Assembly: GCF_046025915.1 (NCBI RefSeq)
Contig: NZ_JAQQFR010000007.1
Coordinates: forward strand, 186,001 to 250,000
Origin: Herbaspirillum rhizosphaerae_A
GTDB taxonomy: Bacteria > Pseudomonadota > Gammaproteobacteria > Burkholderiales > Burkholderiaceae_D
Reading direction: 5' to 3'
DNA length: 64,000 nt
The translations under genes and the position numbers were made by a program. Every line of letters begins with the position of its first letter. The stretch's first letter is position 1. The notes under the pieces were generated by a model, which saw only the letters and a list, made by a program, of their open reading frames with translations, was not told where the DNA came from and did not search any database. Below are positions 36,038 to 44,648 of this stretch, piece by piece.

Positions 36038-36066
36038 TCGCGGCCAATGAGCAAAGGAAAAATAAA

Positions 36067-37611
36067 ATGAACGCACTATCAATCAACAACCTCGGAGGCC
36101 TGGGCGGCAAGCTGCTCAAGCCGCTTCGGATCAGTTCGGCCTTGCTGGCAGCCATGCTGGTGCTGGCAGGCTGCTCGGTGGCACCGACTTACGAACGCCC
36201 TGCGGTGAATACTTCGGTCGCCTACAAGGAAGCTGCAGACGCAAAAGCAGCTTCCGACTGGAAGACCGCACAACCTGCGGAAGACATGGCCCGCGGCGAA
36301 TGGTGGAAGATCTTCAACGATGAAGGCCTCAACGCTCTGGAAGTCCAGGCGCTCGACGCCAATCAGAACCTGAAGGCTGCCGCCGCCCGCCTGAGCCAGT
36401 CGCGTGCTTTGCGCCAAGATGCACGCTCCGGTCTGTTCCCGCAAATCGACGCTGGTTTCGGCGCGACCCGTCAACGTCCGTCACCAGCCTCACAAGGTCT
36501 GGCACCGAACGCCAACACCACGCCGACCACCCTCTGGCGTGCACAGTTGGGCGTGTCGTACGAAGCCGACCTGTTCGGCCGCGTCGCCTCGACTGTCGAC
36601 GCAGCAACTGCCGATGCACAACGCAGCGAAGCGCTGTTCCATTCGGTACGTCTGGCGCTGCAAGCTGACGTCGCGCAACAATACTTCCTGCTGCGCGAAC
36701 TGGATGCCGAGCAAGAGCTGTACAGCGGTACCGTCGATCTGCGCATGCAATCGCTGAAGCTGGTTCAACGCCGCTTCGATGAAGGCGACATCAGCGAAGT
36801 CGATGTTGCTCGCGCCAAGTCCGAACTGGCTTCCGCGCAATCGGAATCCTTCGGCATCGCCCGTCAGCGCGCCAATGCAGAGCACGCACTGGCGATCTTG
36901 CTGGGCAAGACACCGGCCGAGTTCAACTTCGCACCACAACCGCTGCAACGTTTGTCGATCACGATTCCCGCCGGCCTGCCGTCCGACCTGCTGGAACGCC
37001 GTCCCGACATCGCTGCCGCTGAGCGCGCCATGGCTGCGGCCAACGCCCGCGTCGGCGTGGCCCGTTCGGCCTGGTTCCCGCGTCTGGATCTGACCGGTGG
37101 TCTCGGTTATGAATCGGCCAAGCTGGGCGACCTGTTCAACTGGTCCAGCCGCACCTTCCTGCTCGGCCCGTTGGTGGGTACTGCGCTGACACTGCCGATC
37201 TTTGACGGTGGCCGTCGCGAAGCCGGCGTCAACCGTGCCCGCGCTGCGTATGAAGAAGATGTCGCCAACTATCGCCAGACCGTCCTGACGGCCTTTGGCG
37301 AAGTCGAAGACAACCTCGCCAGCCTGCGCATTCTGGGCGACCAGACCCGCGCACAAGATGACGCAGTGTCGGCCTCGAACCGCGCCGCCAAGCTGTCGCA
37401 TGTGCAATACCGCGAAGGCTCGGTCAGCTACTTCAACGTGATCGATGCCGACCGCACCGTACTGCAACAGCAACGTGCAGCAGTGCAGCTGGATGGTGAG
37501 CGTGCTCGCTCGACCGTTAACCTGATCCGCGCACTCGGCGGTGGTTGGCATGGCCCACTGACCGCGACCGAGACACAGGCGAAGAACGACGCTGCCGGCA
37601 GCAAGATGTAA
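36067..37611 (+). CDS. Outer-membrane efflux channel lipoprotein, NodT/OprM family (OpcM/OprC-like)
   Basis: A 514-residue trimeric outer-membrane channel subunit. A basic N-terminus leads to the lipobox VLAGCSVAPTYERP (Cys near residue 36). The two structural repeats of OEP proteins are visible (for example ALDANQNLKAAAARLSQSRA and ERAMAAANARVGVARSAWFP). It completes the tripartite pump with the two genes before it. Confidence 0.96.
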   Translation: MNALSINNLGGLGGKLLKPLRISSALLAAMLVLAGCSVAPTYERPAVNTSVAYKEAADAKAASDWKTAQPAEDMARGEWWKIFNDEGLNALEVQALDANQNLKAAAARLSQSRALRQDARSGLFPQIDAGFGATRQRPSPASQGLAPNANTTPTTLWRAQLGVSYEADLFGRVASTVDAATADAQRSEALFHSVRLALQADVAQQYFLLRELDAEQELYSGTVDLRMQSLKLVQRRFDEGDISEVDVARAKSELASAQSESFGIARQRANAEHALAILLGKTPAEFNFAPQPLQRLSITIPAGLPSDLLERRPDIAAAERAMAAANARVGVARSAWFPRLDLTGGLGYESAKLGDLFNWSSRTFLLGPLVGTALTLPIFDGGRREAGVNRARAAYEEDVANYRQTVLTAFGEVEDNLASLRILGDQTRAQDDAVSASNRAAKLSHVQYREGSVSYFNVIDADRTVLQQQRAAVQLDGERARSTVNLIRALGGGWHGPLTATETQAKNDAAGSKM

Positions 37612-37635
37612 GAATCCAAAGGATATAAGAGCGCG

Positions 37636-37657
37636 TCCACGGTGATGACACCGTGGA
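37636..37657 (+). terminator. Perfect hairpin after the efflux operon
   Basis: TCCACGGTG and CACCGTGGA form a 9-bp stem with an ATGA loop, 25 bases after the channel gene stop. No T-run follows; it probably protects the mRNA 3' end or precedes the terminator at 37686. Confidence 0.5.
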
Positions 37658-37685
37658 TCGCTATGAGGTGTTTCGTCCCCTTGCC

Positions 37686-37725
37686 GGCCGGTTCGGTAGC
37701 CCATGCTGAACTGGTCGGTTTTTTT
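37686..37725 (+). terminator. Rho-independent terminator of the efflux operon
   Basis: GGCCGGTTC (37686-37694) pairs with GAACTGGTC (37708-37716), including G-U pairs, followed by GG and seven T (37719-37725). Confidence 0.65.
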
Positions 37726-37850
37726 ATTCCCTGCGGTTGCTTCGTATTGTCTTTATCATCGACAGAAAAAAGCAGCCGTTGATGTCATTTGTTATCCAAA
37801 ACCGGCAAGGTGCCTTCCGCAGCTTTGCCATATTTCTTCCAGGAGTCACT

Positions 37851-38354
37851 ATGTCGCTCACCATGTACCAGGCTTCCATCCCTGTATTCACCCGCGCGCT
37901 GAACATTCTGTCGACCTTGCTCAACAAGGCCGCCGCCCACGCAGAAGAAAACAAGCTCGATCCGGAAACCCTGCTGAACACGCGTCTGTATGACGATATG
38001 TTTTCGCTGATCGGACAAGTCCAGCGCGCCAGCGACGCTGCCAAACTTGGCACGTCGCGTTTGACAGCGATCCAGCCGCCAAGCTTTGCCGATGAAGAAA
38101 CCACCTTCCCGCAATTGCAGGAACGCATCGCCAAGACCATCGCCTTCCTCGACACCGTGAAGCCGGAGCAATTCGACGGCAGCGAAGAACGCGAAATCGT
38201 CATCAAACTGCGCGGCCAGGAAACGAAGTTCACCGGCCAGGCCTATCTGCTCACGTTTGTGCTGCCGAACTTCCTGTTCCACGTCACCACTGCCTACGAC
38301 ATCCTGCGTCACAAGGGTGTGGTCATCGGCAAGATGGATTATCTCGGGTTCTAG
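37851..38354 (+). CDS. DUF1993-family protein
   Basis: A 167-residue protein of the DUF1993 family. The start at 37851 (MSLTMYQASIPVFTRAL) follows AGGAGT; the longer open frame upstream runs through the terminator region. Family signatures are LDPETLLNTRLYDDMFSLIGQVQ and PNFLFHVTTAYDILRHKGVVIGK near the C-terminus. Function is unknown; the fold resembles the DinB four-helix group. It stands as a single gene with its own terminator. Confidence 0.9.
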   Translation: MSLTMYQASIPVFTRALNILSTLLNKAAAHAEENKLDPETLLNTRLYDDMFSLIGQVQRASDAAKLGTSRLTAIQPPSFADEETTFPQLQERIAKTIAFLDTVKPEQFDGSEEREIVIKLRGQETKFTGQAYLLTFVLPNFLFHVTTAYDILRHKGVVIGKMDYLGF

Positions 38355-38380
38355 TCGCATAGCGAAGATCAGCACGATCG

Positions 38381-38407
38381 AAAAGCCGGCGCATGCCGGC
38401 TTTTTTT
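38381..38407 (+). terminator. Rho-independent terminator after the DUF1993 gene
   Basis: AAGCCGGC and GCCGGCTT form a perfect 8-bp stem with loop GCAT, followed by an unbroken T-run to 38407. Confidence 0.85.
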
Positions 38408-38658
38408 CGTCTGCTGGAATGTACTGAAAAGCCTATGAAGTGTAGGGATATCGCATTCCCATTTTCAACTAAAATCGAAGTCTTTCGTCCTTGCCTGCGC
38501 ACCACACGTTTCAGCGCGCGCAGCCGCAACACCGCACGAGCGCCAGCTCTGTTTCAGCCAGCACAGTCAAATAAGCAGCACATACCGCCACCTATCCGGC
38601 AGCCTCCCTTATTCATCCCGGCCTCTGCGCCGGCCATGACTTACCACCGGAGAAAACC

Positions 38659-39270
38659 ATGCCCTATAGCCTGCCTGCCCTGCCTTACGCCTACGACGCG
38701 CTGGAACCGCACATCGATTCACAAACGATGGAAATCCATCACACCAAGCATCACCAGACCTATATCAACAACCTCAATGCAGCCATCGCCGGCACCGAGT
38801 GGGAAAGACTGACCGTTGAAGAACTGGTGTCGCGCGTCAAGGAAGTGCCTGACAACATCAAGGCGGCCGTCATCAATCAGGGCGGCGGCCACGCCAATCA
38901 CTCGCTGTTCTGGCAGGTCATGTCGCCTGATGGCGGTGGTAAACCCGACGGCAAACTGGCGGCGGCCATTGAGGCCGAGCTGGGTGGCTTCGACGCTTTC
39001 AAGGAGGCGTTCACCAAGGCAGCGATCTCACGCTTCGGTAGTGGCTGGGCATGGCTCAGCGTCACGCCGCAAAAGAAACTGGTGGTGGAAAGCAGCGGCA
39101 ACCAGGACAGCCCGCTGATGAACGGCAATACGCCCATCCTCGGCCTTGACGTGTGGGAACACGCCTATTACCTGCGCTACCAGAACCGCCGTCCGGAATA
39201 CATCGGCGCCTTCTACAACGTGGTGAACTGGCCGGAAGTCGCGCGGCGTTATGAGACCGCCCTGCAATGA
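38659..39270 (+). CDS. sodA: Superoxide dismutase, Mn/Fe family
   Basis: A 203-residue cytoplasmic enzyme that dismutates superoxide. Metal ligands are visible: His in EIHHTKHHQTY, His in GGHANHSLFW, and Asp and His in LGLDVWEHAYYL. The QDSPLMNG segment carries the second-sphere Gln in the C-terminal half, as in Mn-type enzymes, and supports SodA over SodB. Metal choice is inferred. A ribosome site (CCGGAGAAAACC) precedes the ATG. Confidence 0.93.
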   Translation: MPYSLPALPYAYDALEPHIDSQTMEIHHTKHHQTYINNLNAAIAGTEWERLTVEELVSRVKEVPDNIKAAVINQGGGHANHSLFWQVMSPDGGGKPDGKLAAAIEAELGGFDAFKEAFTKAAISRFGSGWAWLSVTPQKKLVVESSGNQDSPLMNGNTPILGLDVWEHAYYLRYQNRRPEYIGAFYNVVNWPEVARRYETALQ

Positions 39271-39296
39271 CGACGTTAGGCAACAAGGAGGTTCGC

Positions 39297-39836
39297 ATGA
39301 ACATGCAGAATCAGGACGTCACGCTGCTGGAGCATGAGCAACGCACACTGGTGTCGCATCTGGCGCGCGTGCAAACGCGCTGCAGCGCCTTGATTCAGGA
39401 ACAGGCCGTCGAAATTGCAGCGCTGAAGTCACAGGCCATGCGCATGCGCGCCGCGATCATCGCGCGTGACACCGCGCTGGCCTGGGCCTATGAAGACCGT
39501 GCGGCGCTGGAAGCGGCCATCCCCGATCTGCCGCAACGTACCACGCTGGCGCGACGCGTGAAAGAACTGAGCAAACGCCTGCAGGAATTGATGCGAGAGA
39601 AATTGCGGCCGACCATCTCTCTTCCAGCGAGTGCGAACGTGCCGTCAGAGAATGCGTCTGCAGAAGAAAAAAAGTCGGCTGAGCCGGAAGAAATCTCCGC
39701 ACTGGAAGCCAGCATCGTCGCCGCCGACCTGGTGATCTGCCAGACCGGCTGCCTGAGCCACGGCGCGTACTGGCGGGTACAGGATCATTGCAAACGCACC
39801 GGCAAGACCTGCATGCTAGGGCCTGTTACCAATTAA
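39297..39836 (+). CDS. DUF2325-domain protein, 3' end replaced by a MITE insertion
   Basis: A 179-residue product starting after a strong AAGGAGG. The N-terminal ~110 residues are helical and charged, and the C-terminal part (ADLVICQTGCLSHGAYWRVQ and DHCKRTGKTC) is the DUF2325 domain with its conserved Cys. After CML the frame runs into the element at 39820 and stops five residues later (GPVTN). Joining 39819 to 40087, as precise excision would, restores the frame for 30 further residues to a TGA at 40178, giving 204 in total. The insertion is therefore recent enough for the tail to remain open. The function of the family is unknown. Confidence 0.88.
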   Translation: MNMQNQDVTLLEHEQRTLVSHLARVQTRCSALIQEQAVEIAALKSQAMRMRAAIIARDTALAWAYEDRAALEAAIPDLPQRTTLARRVKELSKRLQELMREKLRPTISLPASANVPSENASAEEKKSAEPEEISALEASIVAADLVICQTGCLSHGAYWRVQDHCKRTGKTCMLGPVTN

Positions 39837-40086
39837 TTTGCGAGTGCGAACGCGCGGCAGGCGTTGGCTGCCTAGGCGCGGCGACGCGTCGTAGCGGTGC
39901 TACGGCAAGGAGCTGCAACAACGGCAGACGACGCCTGCAGCCGTTCCCGGAAGGGTTGCAGCCAGAAAGCGCGCTGGCGGCATTGCATGGCTTGCAGGTG
40001 GGCCCACCACCTGCTACGCCACGCGCCTTGCCAGCACGCTTTCTGGCTGCAACGCATCTCACAAATTAATTGGTAACAGGCCCTAG
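39816..40086. mobile_element. 263-bp MITE-like element with 21-bp perfect terminal inverted repeats and CTAG flanks
   Basis: The element core is 39820-40082. The left end begins GGCCTGTTACCA and the right end is its exact reverse complement over 21 bases. CTAG stands directly outside both ends (39816-39819 and 40083-40086), as a 4-bp target duplication would. An inner 24-base inverted repeat (39955-39978 and 40030-40053, one mismatch) and a GCAGGTGG/CCACCTGC pair make it strongly foldable. There is no transposase gene, so it is non-autonomous. CTAG targets are known for part of the IS5 group; assignment to that family is a guess. Confidence 0.88.
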
Positions 40087-40178
40087 TGGCGCAACCTGCC
40101 AGTGTGCGGATCGTGCGCATTCATCAAAACAATGACGCTGCACGCAGTGCCAGCCTTGAAGAACAGATGCCGAAGTGA
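40087..40178 (+). pseudogene. Displaced 3' tail of the DUF2325 gene
   Basis: Read in the frame that follows from deleting the element and one CTAG copy, these bases encode VAQPASVRIVRIHQNNDAAR and ten more residues, then TGA at 40176-40178. The tail is now separated from its start codon. It is convergent with the SulP gene, whose stop is 12 bases away. Confidence 0.75.
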
Positions 40179-40190
40179 TGTCCGGCAGGA

Positions 40191-41705
40191 TCAGCTGGCT
40201 GTGCCTGCTGCGGCAACGTCCAACTGGCTGAGATCCATGCCTGCGCGCTGCAGCAGTTGTTGATTGCGTTTGGACAAATGCATCATGTGCAGTTGCTTGC
40301 CGGCTTTGCCGTAACGTTGAGACAGCGCCTCCAGCGCGGCAATCGCCGAGTGATCGGCCAGGTGCAGATGACGGCAATCGAGCACCACACGATGCGGATC
40401 GCGTTGCGCGTCGAACATCTCCTGGAAATGCGCGGTCGATGCGAAGAACAGCGTGCCGTGCAACTGGTAGGTCTTTTCATCGGCATCCGTTTGCACGATG
40501 TCGGCGCGGATTTCACGCGCATGCTGCCAAGCGAAGTTGAGCGCAGCAATCACGATGCCACACAACACTGCCACCGCCAGATCGGTGAAGACGGTGATGA
40601 CGGTGACGGCCACGATGACCAGCGCATCATGGCGCGGCACTTTACCCAGAACGCGCAGCGATCCCCAGGCAAAGGTTTCCTGCGCCACCACGAACATCAC
40701 GCCCACCAATGCTGCCAGCGGAATGCGCTCGATCCACGGCGACAGGAACAGGATGAACAGCAGGATCATCACGCCGCTGATCACGCCGGACAGGCGCGAT
40801 CGGCCGCCCGAACCGAGGTTAATCATGGTCTGGCCGATCATGGCGCAACCGCCCATGCCGCCGAACACGCCGGACAAGACATTGGCCGCGCCCAGCGCCA
40901 GACATTCACGATTGGCCTGGCCGCGCGTCTCGGTAATATCATCGGTGAGGTTGAAGGTCAGCAAGGTTTCCAGCAGACCGACAATTGCCATCAGCACGGC
41001 ATACGGCGCAATGATGCGCAGCGTCTCCATCGTGAACGGCACTTCAGGAAAATGAAAAATCGGCAGATCGCCCGCGATGTGCGCCATGTCGCCCAGCGTG
41101 CGCGTAGGCAGATGCAGCACCTGACTCAGCACGCCGATGCCGACGATGGCCGCCAGCGCCGGCGGAATCGCCCTGGTCACGCGCGGCAACAAATAAACGA
41201 TCAGCATGGTAACGATCACCAGCCCCACCATCACCAGCAGCGGCGTGCCTTGCAGCCAGTGCACACCGTCCGCCGTCGTCTGTTTGAAATGTTCCAGCTG
41301 CGCCATGGCGATGACAATGGCCAGTCCATTGACGAAGCCCAGCATCACCGGATGCGGCACCATGCGCACCAGCTTGCCCAGGCGCAAGGCGCCGAACAGC
41401 AGCATGAGCAAGCCGCTCAACAGTACCGTCGCGAGGAAGTATTGCGCGCCATGCTGCACCACCAGCGCCACAATCACCACTGCCATCGAACCCGCCGCAC
41501 CGGAAATCATCCCTGGACGGCCGCCGAACAACGCCGTCACAGTGCAGATGATGAAAGCGCCATACAAACCCATCAGGGGATTAAGCTGCGCCACCAGTGC
41601 AAAAGCGATGCACTCCGGCACCAGCGCAAAGGACGAGGTCAGTCCGGCGAGGACGTTGGCTTTGGGATTCGAGAGCCACTCATCCCGAAAAGAAGTTTTA
41701 TTCAT
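40191..41705 (-). CDS. SulP-family anion transporter with STAS domain
   Basis: A 504-residue inner-membrane protein with many helices and a C-terminal STAS domain (from about residue 405: ADEKTYQLHGTLFFAS, VVLDCRHLHLADHSAIAALE). The N-terminal KANVLAGLTSSFALVPECIA and GGMGGCAMIGQTMINLGSGG are typical of the SulP/BicA-like group, which moves sulfate or bicarbonate, often with Na+. The substrate is not readable. Likely monocistronic. Confidence 0.93.
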   Translation of the reverse strand: MNKTSFRDEWLSNPKANVLAGLTSSFALVPECIAFALVAQLNPLMGLYGAFIICTVTALFGGRPGMISGAAGSMAVVIVALVVQHGAQYFLATVLLSGLLMLLFGALRLGKLVRMVPHPVMLGFVNGLAIVIAMAQLEHFKQTTADGVHWLQGTPLLVMVGLVIVTMLIVYLLPRVTRAIPPALAAIVGIGVLSQVLHLPTRTLGDMAHIAGDLPIFHFPEVPFTMETLRIIAPYAVLMAIVGLLETLLTFNLTDDITETRGQANRECLALGAANVLSGVFGGMGGCAMIGQTMINLGSGGRSRLSGVISGVMILLFILFLSPWIERIPLAALVGVMFVVAQETFAWGSLRVLGKVPRHDALVIVAVTVITVFTDLAVAVLCGIVIAALNFAWQHAREIRADIVQTDADEKTYQLHGTLFFASTAHFQEMFDAQRDPHRVVLDCRHLHLADHSAIAALEALSQRYGKAGKQLHMMHLSKRNQQLLQRAGMDLSQLDVAAAGTAS

Positions 41706-41988
41706 TGGTCATTATCCGTAATCTGATGCCGGCGAATAGTCTGACCAAGTCAGAGACATGCACCGCACACCAACCAAAGGCGAAACAGCAATGACGACCT
41801 GCAGGAAAGGCGCTCCACAGACCTGCCGCCAGCAGCGGAGGCAAGAAGCGCTCAGAAAGGGAGATGTCAGATTGTTACGTAGGAGGCAATGCGACAGCCG
41901 GACCGGCGCCAGCATAGCGCTGTGCCGATGCCGTATTTTACCGCATCCGCCGTGGTGGCTCCGGCGGTGGCTTCGTTGGTGGCCCGGC

Positions 41989-43599
41989 TCAGGCCAGCCG
42001 GGCGGCAGCGTAGCGAGGCAATACCGACGGCGAGCGGGAGGCGTGATCCAGCGAAAATACACTCACCAACTGCGCCAGCGCCGCAGCCTGAGTCTGCATG
42101 GAGGATGCCGCTGCTGCGGCTTGCTCCACCAGCGCGGCATTCTGCTGAGTCATCTCGTCCATCTGGCTGATGGCGTCGTTGACCTGCTCGATGCCGGACG
42201 ATTGCTCGCGGCTGGCGAGGCTGATTTCGCCGACGATCTCGGCAACCTTCCGGACGCTGTCGACCACGCGTTCCATGGTCGCGCCGGCCTGCTCCACCAG
42301 CACGCTGCCGTCACCGACTTTCTTTACGGAGTCGTCGATGAGCAGCTTGATTTCCTTGGCGGCGGTGGCGCTGCGTTGCGCCAGGCTGCGGACTTCACTC
42401 GCCACCACGGCGAATCCGCGCCCCTGCTCACCGGCGCGTGCCGCTTCGACAGCCGCATTCAAGGCCAGGATATTGGTCTGAAAGGCAATGCCGTCGATCA
42501 CACTGATGATGTCGACGATCTTGCGCGACGAACCATTGATGGCGGTCATCGTCGCCACCACGCGGCCGACCACTTCGCCGCCTTCGACGGCAATGCCGGA
42601 TGCCGCCGAAGCCAGTTGGCTGGCGGTGTCGGCATTGTCGGAATTCTGACGCACGGTGGAAATCAATTCTTCCATCGCCGATGCAGTTTCTTCCAACGCG
42701 CTGGCCTGCTGCTCGGTACGTGCCGACAGATCGTGGTTGCCGGTGCTGATCTCGCTCGATGCGATGGCGATCGTATGCGTGCCGGTGCGCACATTGCTGA
42801 CGATGTTGCGCAGACTGCCATTCATGTCGTTCAACGAAGACAGTAGTTGACCGACTTCATCGCCACGCTTGCCACCTTTTCCGTCGACATCAGTGATCTG
42901 CGTCGTCAGGTCGCCATCGGCAACACGGCGCGAGATGCCCAGCGCGATATTGATCGGACGCGTAATACCCACCGTCAGATACCAGGCGCAAAAGCAACCG
43001 AGCAGCAATGCCATCCCTTCCAGGATCAGCAGCAGGCGACGGCTGCCGGCGGCGATGTCGTCGATCTGCTGCGTGGTCTTGTCGATGTCGCGCTGCTCCA
43101 GTTCCAGCAGCTTGAGCATGGAATCCTGATAGCTCTTTGCCAGCGGCACGAACTCCTGATCCAGGATGCGATTGCCTTCTTCGATGTTGCCGGCTGATTT
43201 CAGATCGAGGATGTGATAGTGCGATGCGAGGTACACCTTGCGGCGCTCGCCGATGTTCTGGAACAAGGCCTTCTCCTCTTCGCTGCTGAGCAAATCGCCG
43301 ATCTCTTTTTGCAGTCGCGTGGAGTTGTTGGTCGAGGCTTTGGCTTCATCAATGAAGTAAGTCTTGAGCGTCGGATCGGCGCTGCGCGAAATCGCGATGG
43401 TGCGCACGATCCCTGCCCGCAAGCTGCCGTACCAGCTGGAGATCAGCCGCTCCTTGCGCGCCGACTGCTCGACCATCGCCCGCGTAACATCCGAGACCAC
43501 TTGCAAGCGCCAGATGCCGATCGCCGCAATGACGATGGACAGCAGCATGATCACGGCAAATCCCAATGCCAGCCGTTTGCCGATTTTCATTTTCCCCAT
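41989..43599 (-). CDS. Methyl-accepting chemotaxis protein
   Basis: A 536-residue transmembrane chemoreceptor. The first membrane helix (LALGFAVIMLLSIVIAAIGI) is followed by a helical periplasmic four-helix-bundle ligand domain (residues ~35-190), a second helix near 190-210, a HAMP region (ITRPINIALGISRRVADGDL) and the signalling domain. Its hairpin tip matches the receptor consensus (IDGIAFQTNILALNAAVEAA, RAGEQGRGFAVVASEVRSLA). The C-terminus lacks a CheR-tether pentapeptide. Confidence 0.96.
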   Translation of the reverse strand: MGKMKIGKRLALGFAVIMLLSIVIAAIGIWRLQVVSDVTRAMVEQSARKERLISSWYGSLRAGIVRTIAISRSADPTLKTYFIDEAKASTNNSTRLQKEIGDLLSSEEEKALFQNIGERRKVYLASHYHILDLKSAGNIEEGNRILDQEFVPLAKSYQDSMLKLLELEQRDIDKTTQQIDDIAAGSRRLLLILEGMALLLGCFCAWYLTVGITRPINIALGISRRVADGDLTTQITDVDGKGGKRGDEVGQLLSSLNDMNGSLRNIVSNVRTGTHTIAIASSEISTGNHDLSARTEQQASALEETASAMEELISTVRQNSDNADTASQLASAASGIAVEGGEVVGRVVATMTAINGSSRKIVDIISVIDGIAFQTNILALNAAVEAARAGEQGRGFAVVASEVRSLAQRSATAAKEIKLLIDDSVKKVGDGSVLVEQAGATMERVVDSVRKVAEIVGEISLASREQSSGIEQVNDAISQMDEMTQQNAALVEQAAAAASSMQTQAAALAQLVSVFSLDHASRSPSVLPRYAAARLA

Positions 43600-43644
43600 G
43601 ATGCGCTTACTCCCCTGAATTTTTGTGTCGCACGCAACCTTTGG

Positions 43645-44628
43645 CTAGCGCGCGACGATATGCCCCAGCCGCACCACGGTCACACCGGGTCCGAGCTGGC
43701 GCAGCGATGGCATGACGATGACGCAGTTGTCATACGGTGTGACGAATTCGCGCTCGCCCTCACGCGCGATGACGGTGCCTGCCTTGGCGATGATTTCCAT
43801 GCCACGATAGTCTTCAGCAAATTCAAAATCATAGGACGTCGCCACCACCGGCTCGGTCACGCGGATGAAACACTGCGGTGCAGGTTCGCCCGTCAGCATG
43901 AAGCTGCGCAACGCGTTCTCTGCCATCACGCCGGTGGCGATCATGAAACGGCAAGCCGAGTTCATCGCCACTTCCTTGCTGCGTGCGGAGAAGTGCTGAC
44001 CGGTTTCGATCAGCAAGGCATTCTTGGCGCTGGCCGGATCGCCGAAGCCGGCGTAGTCGCGCATGCGCTTGCCATTGGGATGGCCGACGTCGATGATCAC
44101 GTGCTCGGGCGCACCAACGTCCGCTGCGAACTGGATGCCCTTGTCCAGCGGACCGCAAACGATCAGCGGCGGCGCTTCTTCATGCATGGAATGCAGATCC
44201 AGCATGTAGTCGACGGTATCGATGATGGGGCGCAGCTGGCGTGCACGGCGCAGCTCGATGCTGTCTTCTGCGCCGTCGAGACGCGATGACGACCAGACGC
44301 GGTTCATGTCTTCATCGACATAGCGGGTCGCATCCGGATTATTTGCATCGAAGCGGCGATACGCCTCAACGTTGGCAAAGCCCAGCGTGATACGTCCCTT
44401 GAGCGGTTTCAGTCCGGCTTGCAACAGACGGTCAACGGTGATTGCACCGCTGACCTCGTTGCCGTGCATCAGCGCAAGGATCATCACATGCGGGCCGGCG
44501 ATGCCGCTGTCGATGCTGTGCACATAGTCGACGCCGGTATTGCCGTGCTGCCATTTGTCGATGTTGGGAAACTCCACCTCGACCGGATAGTGTTTCAATT
44601 GTGCGCGTACTTGTTCCAGGGTTTTCAT
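43645..44628 (-). CDS. Succinylglutamate desuccinylase/aspartoacylase-family zinc hydrolase
   Basis: A 327-residue M14-like metallohydrolase. The zinc motif HGNEVSGAI (near residue 55) and a later His in LDLHSMHEEAPPL are visible, with FANVEAYRRFDANNPDAT and DEDMNRVW between them, the AstE/AspA pattern. It removes acyl groups from N-acyl amino acids. It lies 20 bases below an MFS transporter on the same strand, so I infer that the pair imports and deacylates a small acylated compound. Confidence 0.9.
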   Translation of the reverse strand: MKTLEQVRAQLKHYPVEVEFPNIDKWQHGNTGVDYVHSIDSGIAGPHVMILALMHGNEVSGAITVDRLLQAGLKPLKGRITLGFANVEAYRRFDANNPDATRYVDEDMNRVWSSSRLDGAEDSIELRRARQLRPIIDTVDYMLDLHSMHEEAPPLIVCGPLDKGIQFAADVGAPEHVIIDVGHPNGKRMRDYAGFGDPASAKNALLIETGQHFSARSKEVAMNSACRFMIATGVMAENALRSFMLTGEPAPQCFIRVTEPVVATSYDFEFAEDYRGMEIIAKAGTVIAREGEREFVTPYDNCVIVMPSLRQLGPGVTVVRLGHIVAR

Positions 44629-44648
44629 GCAAAAGACTCCAGCTAAAA

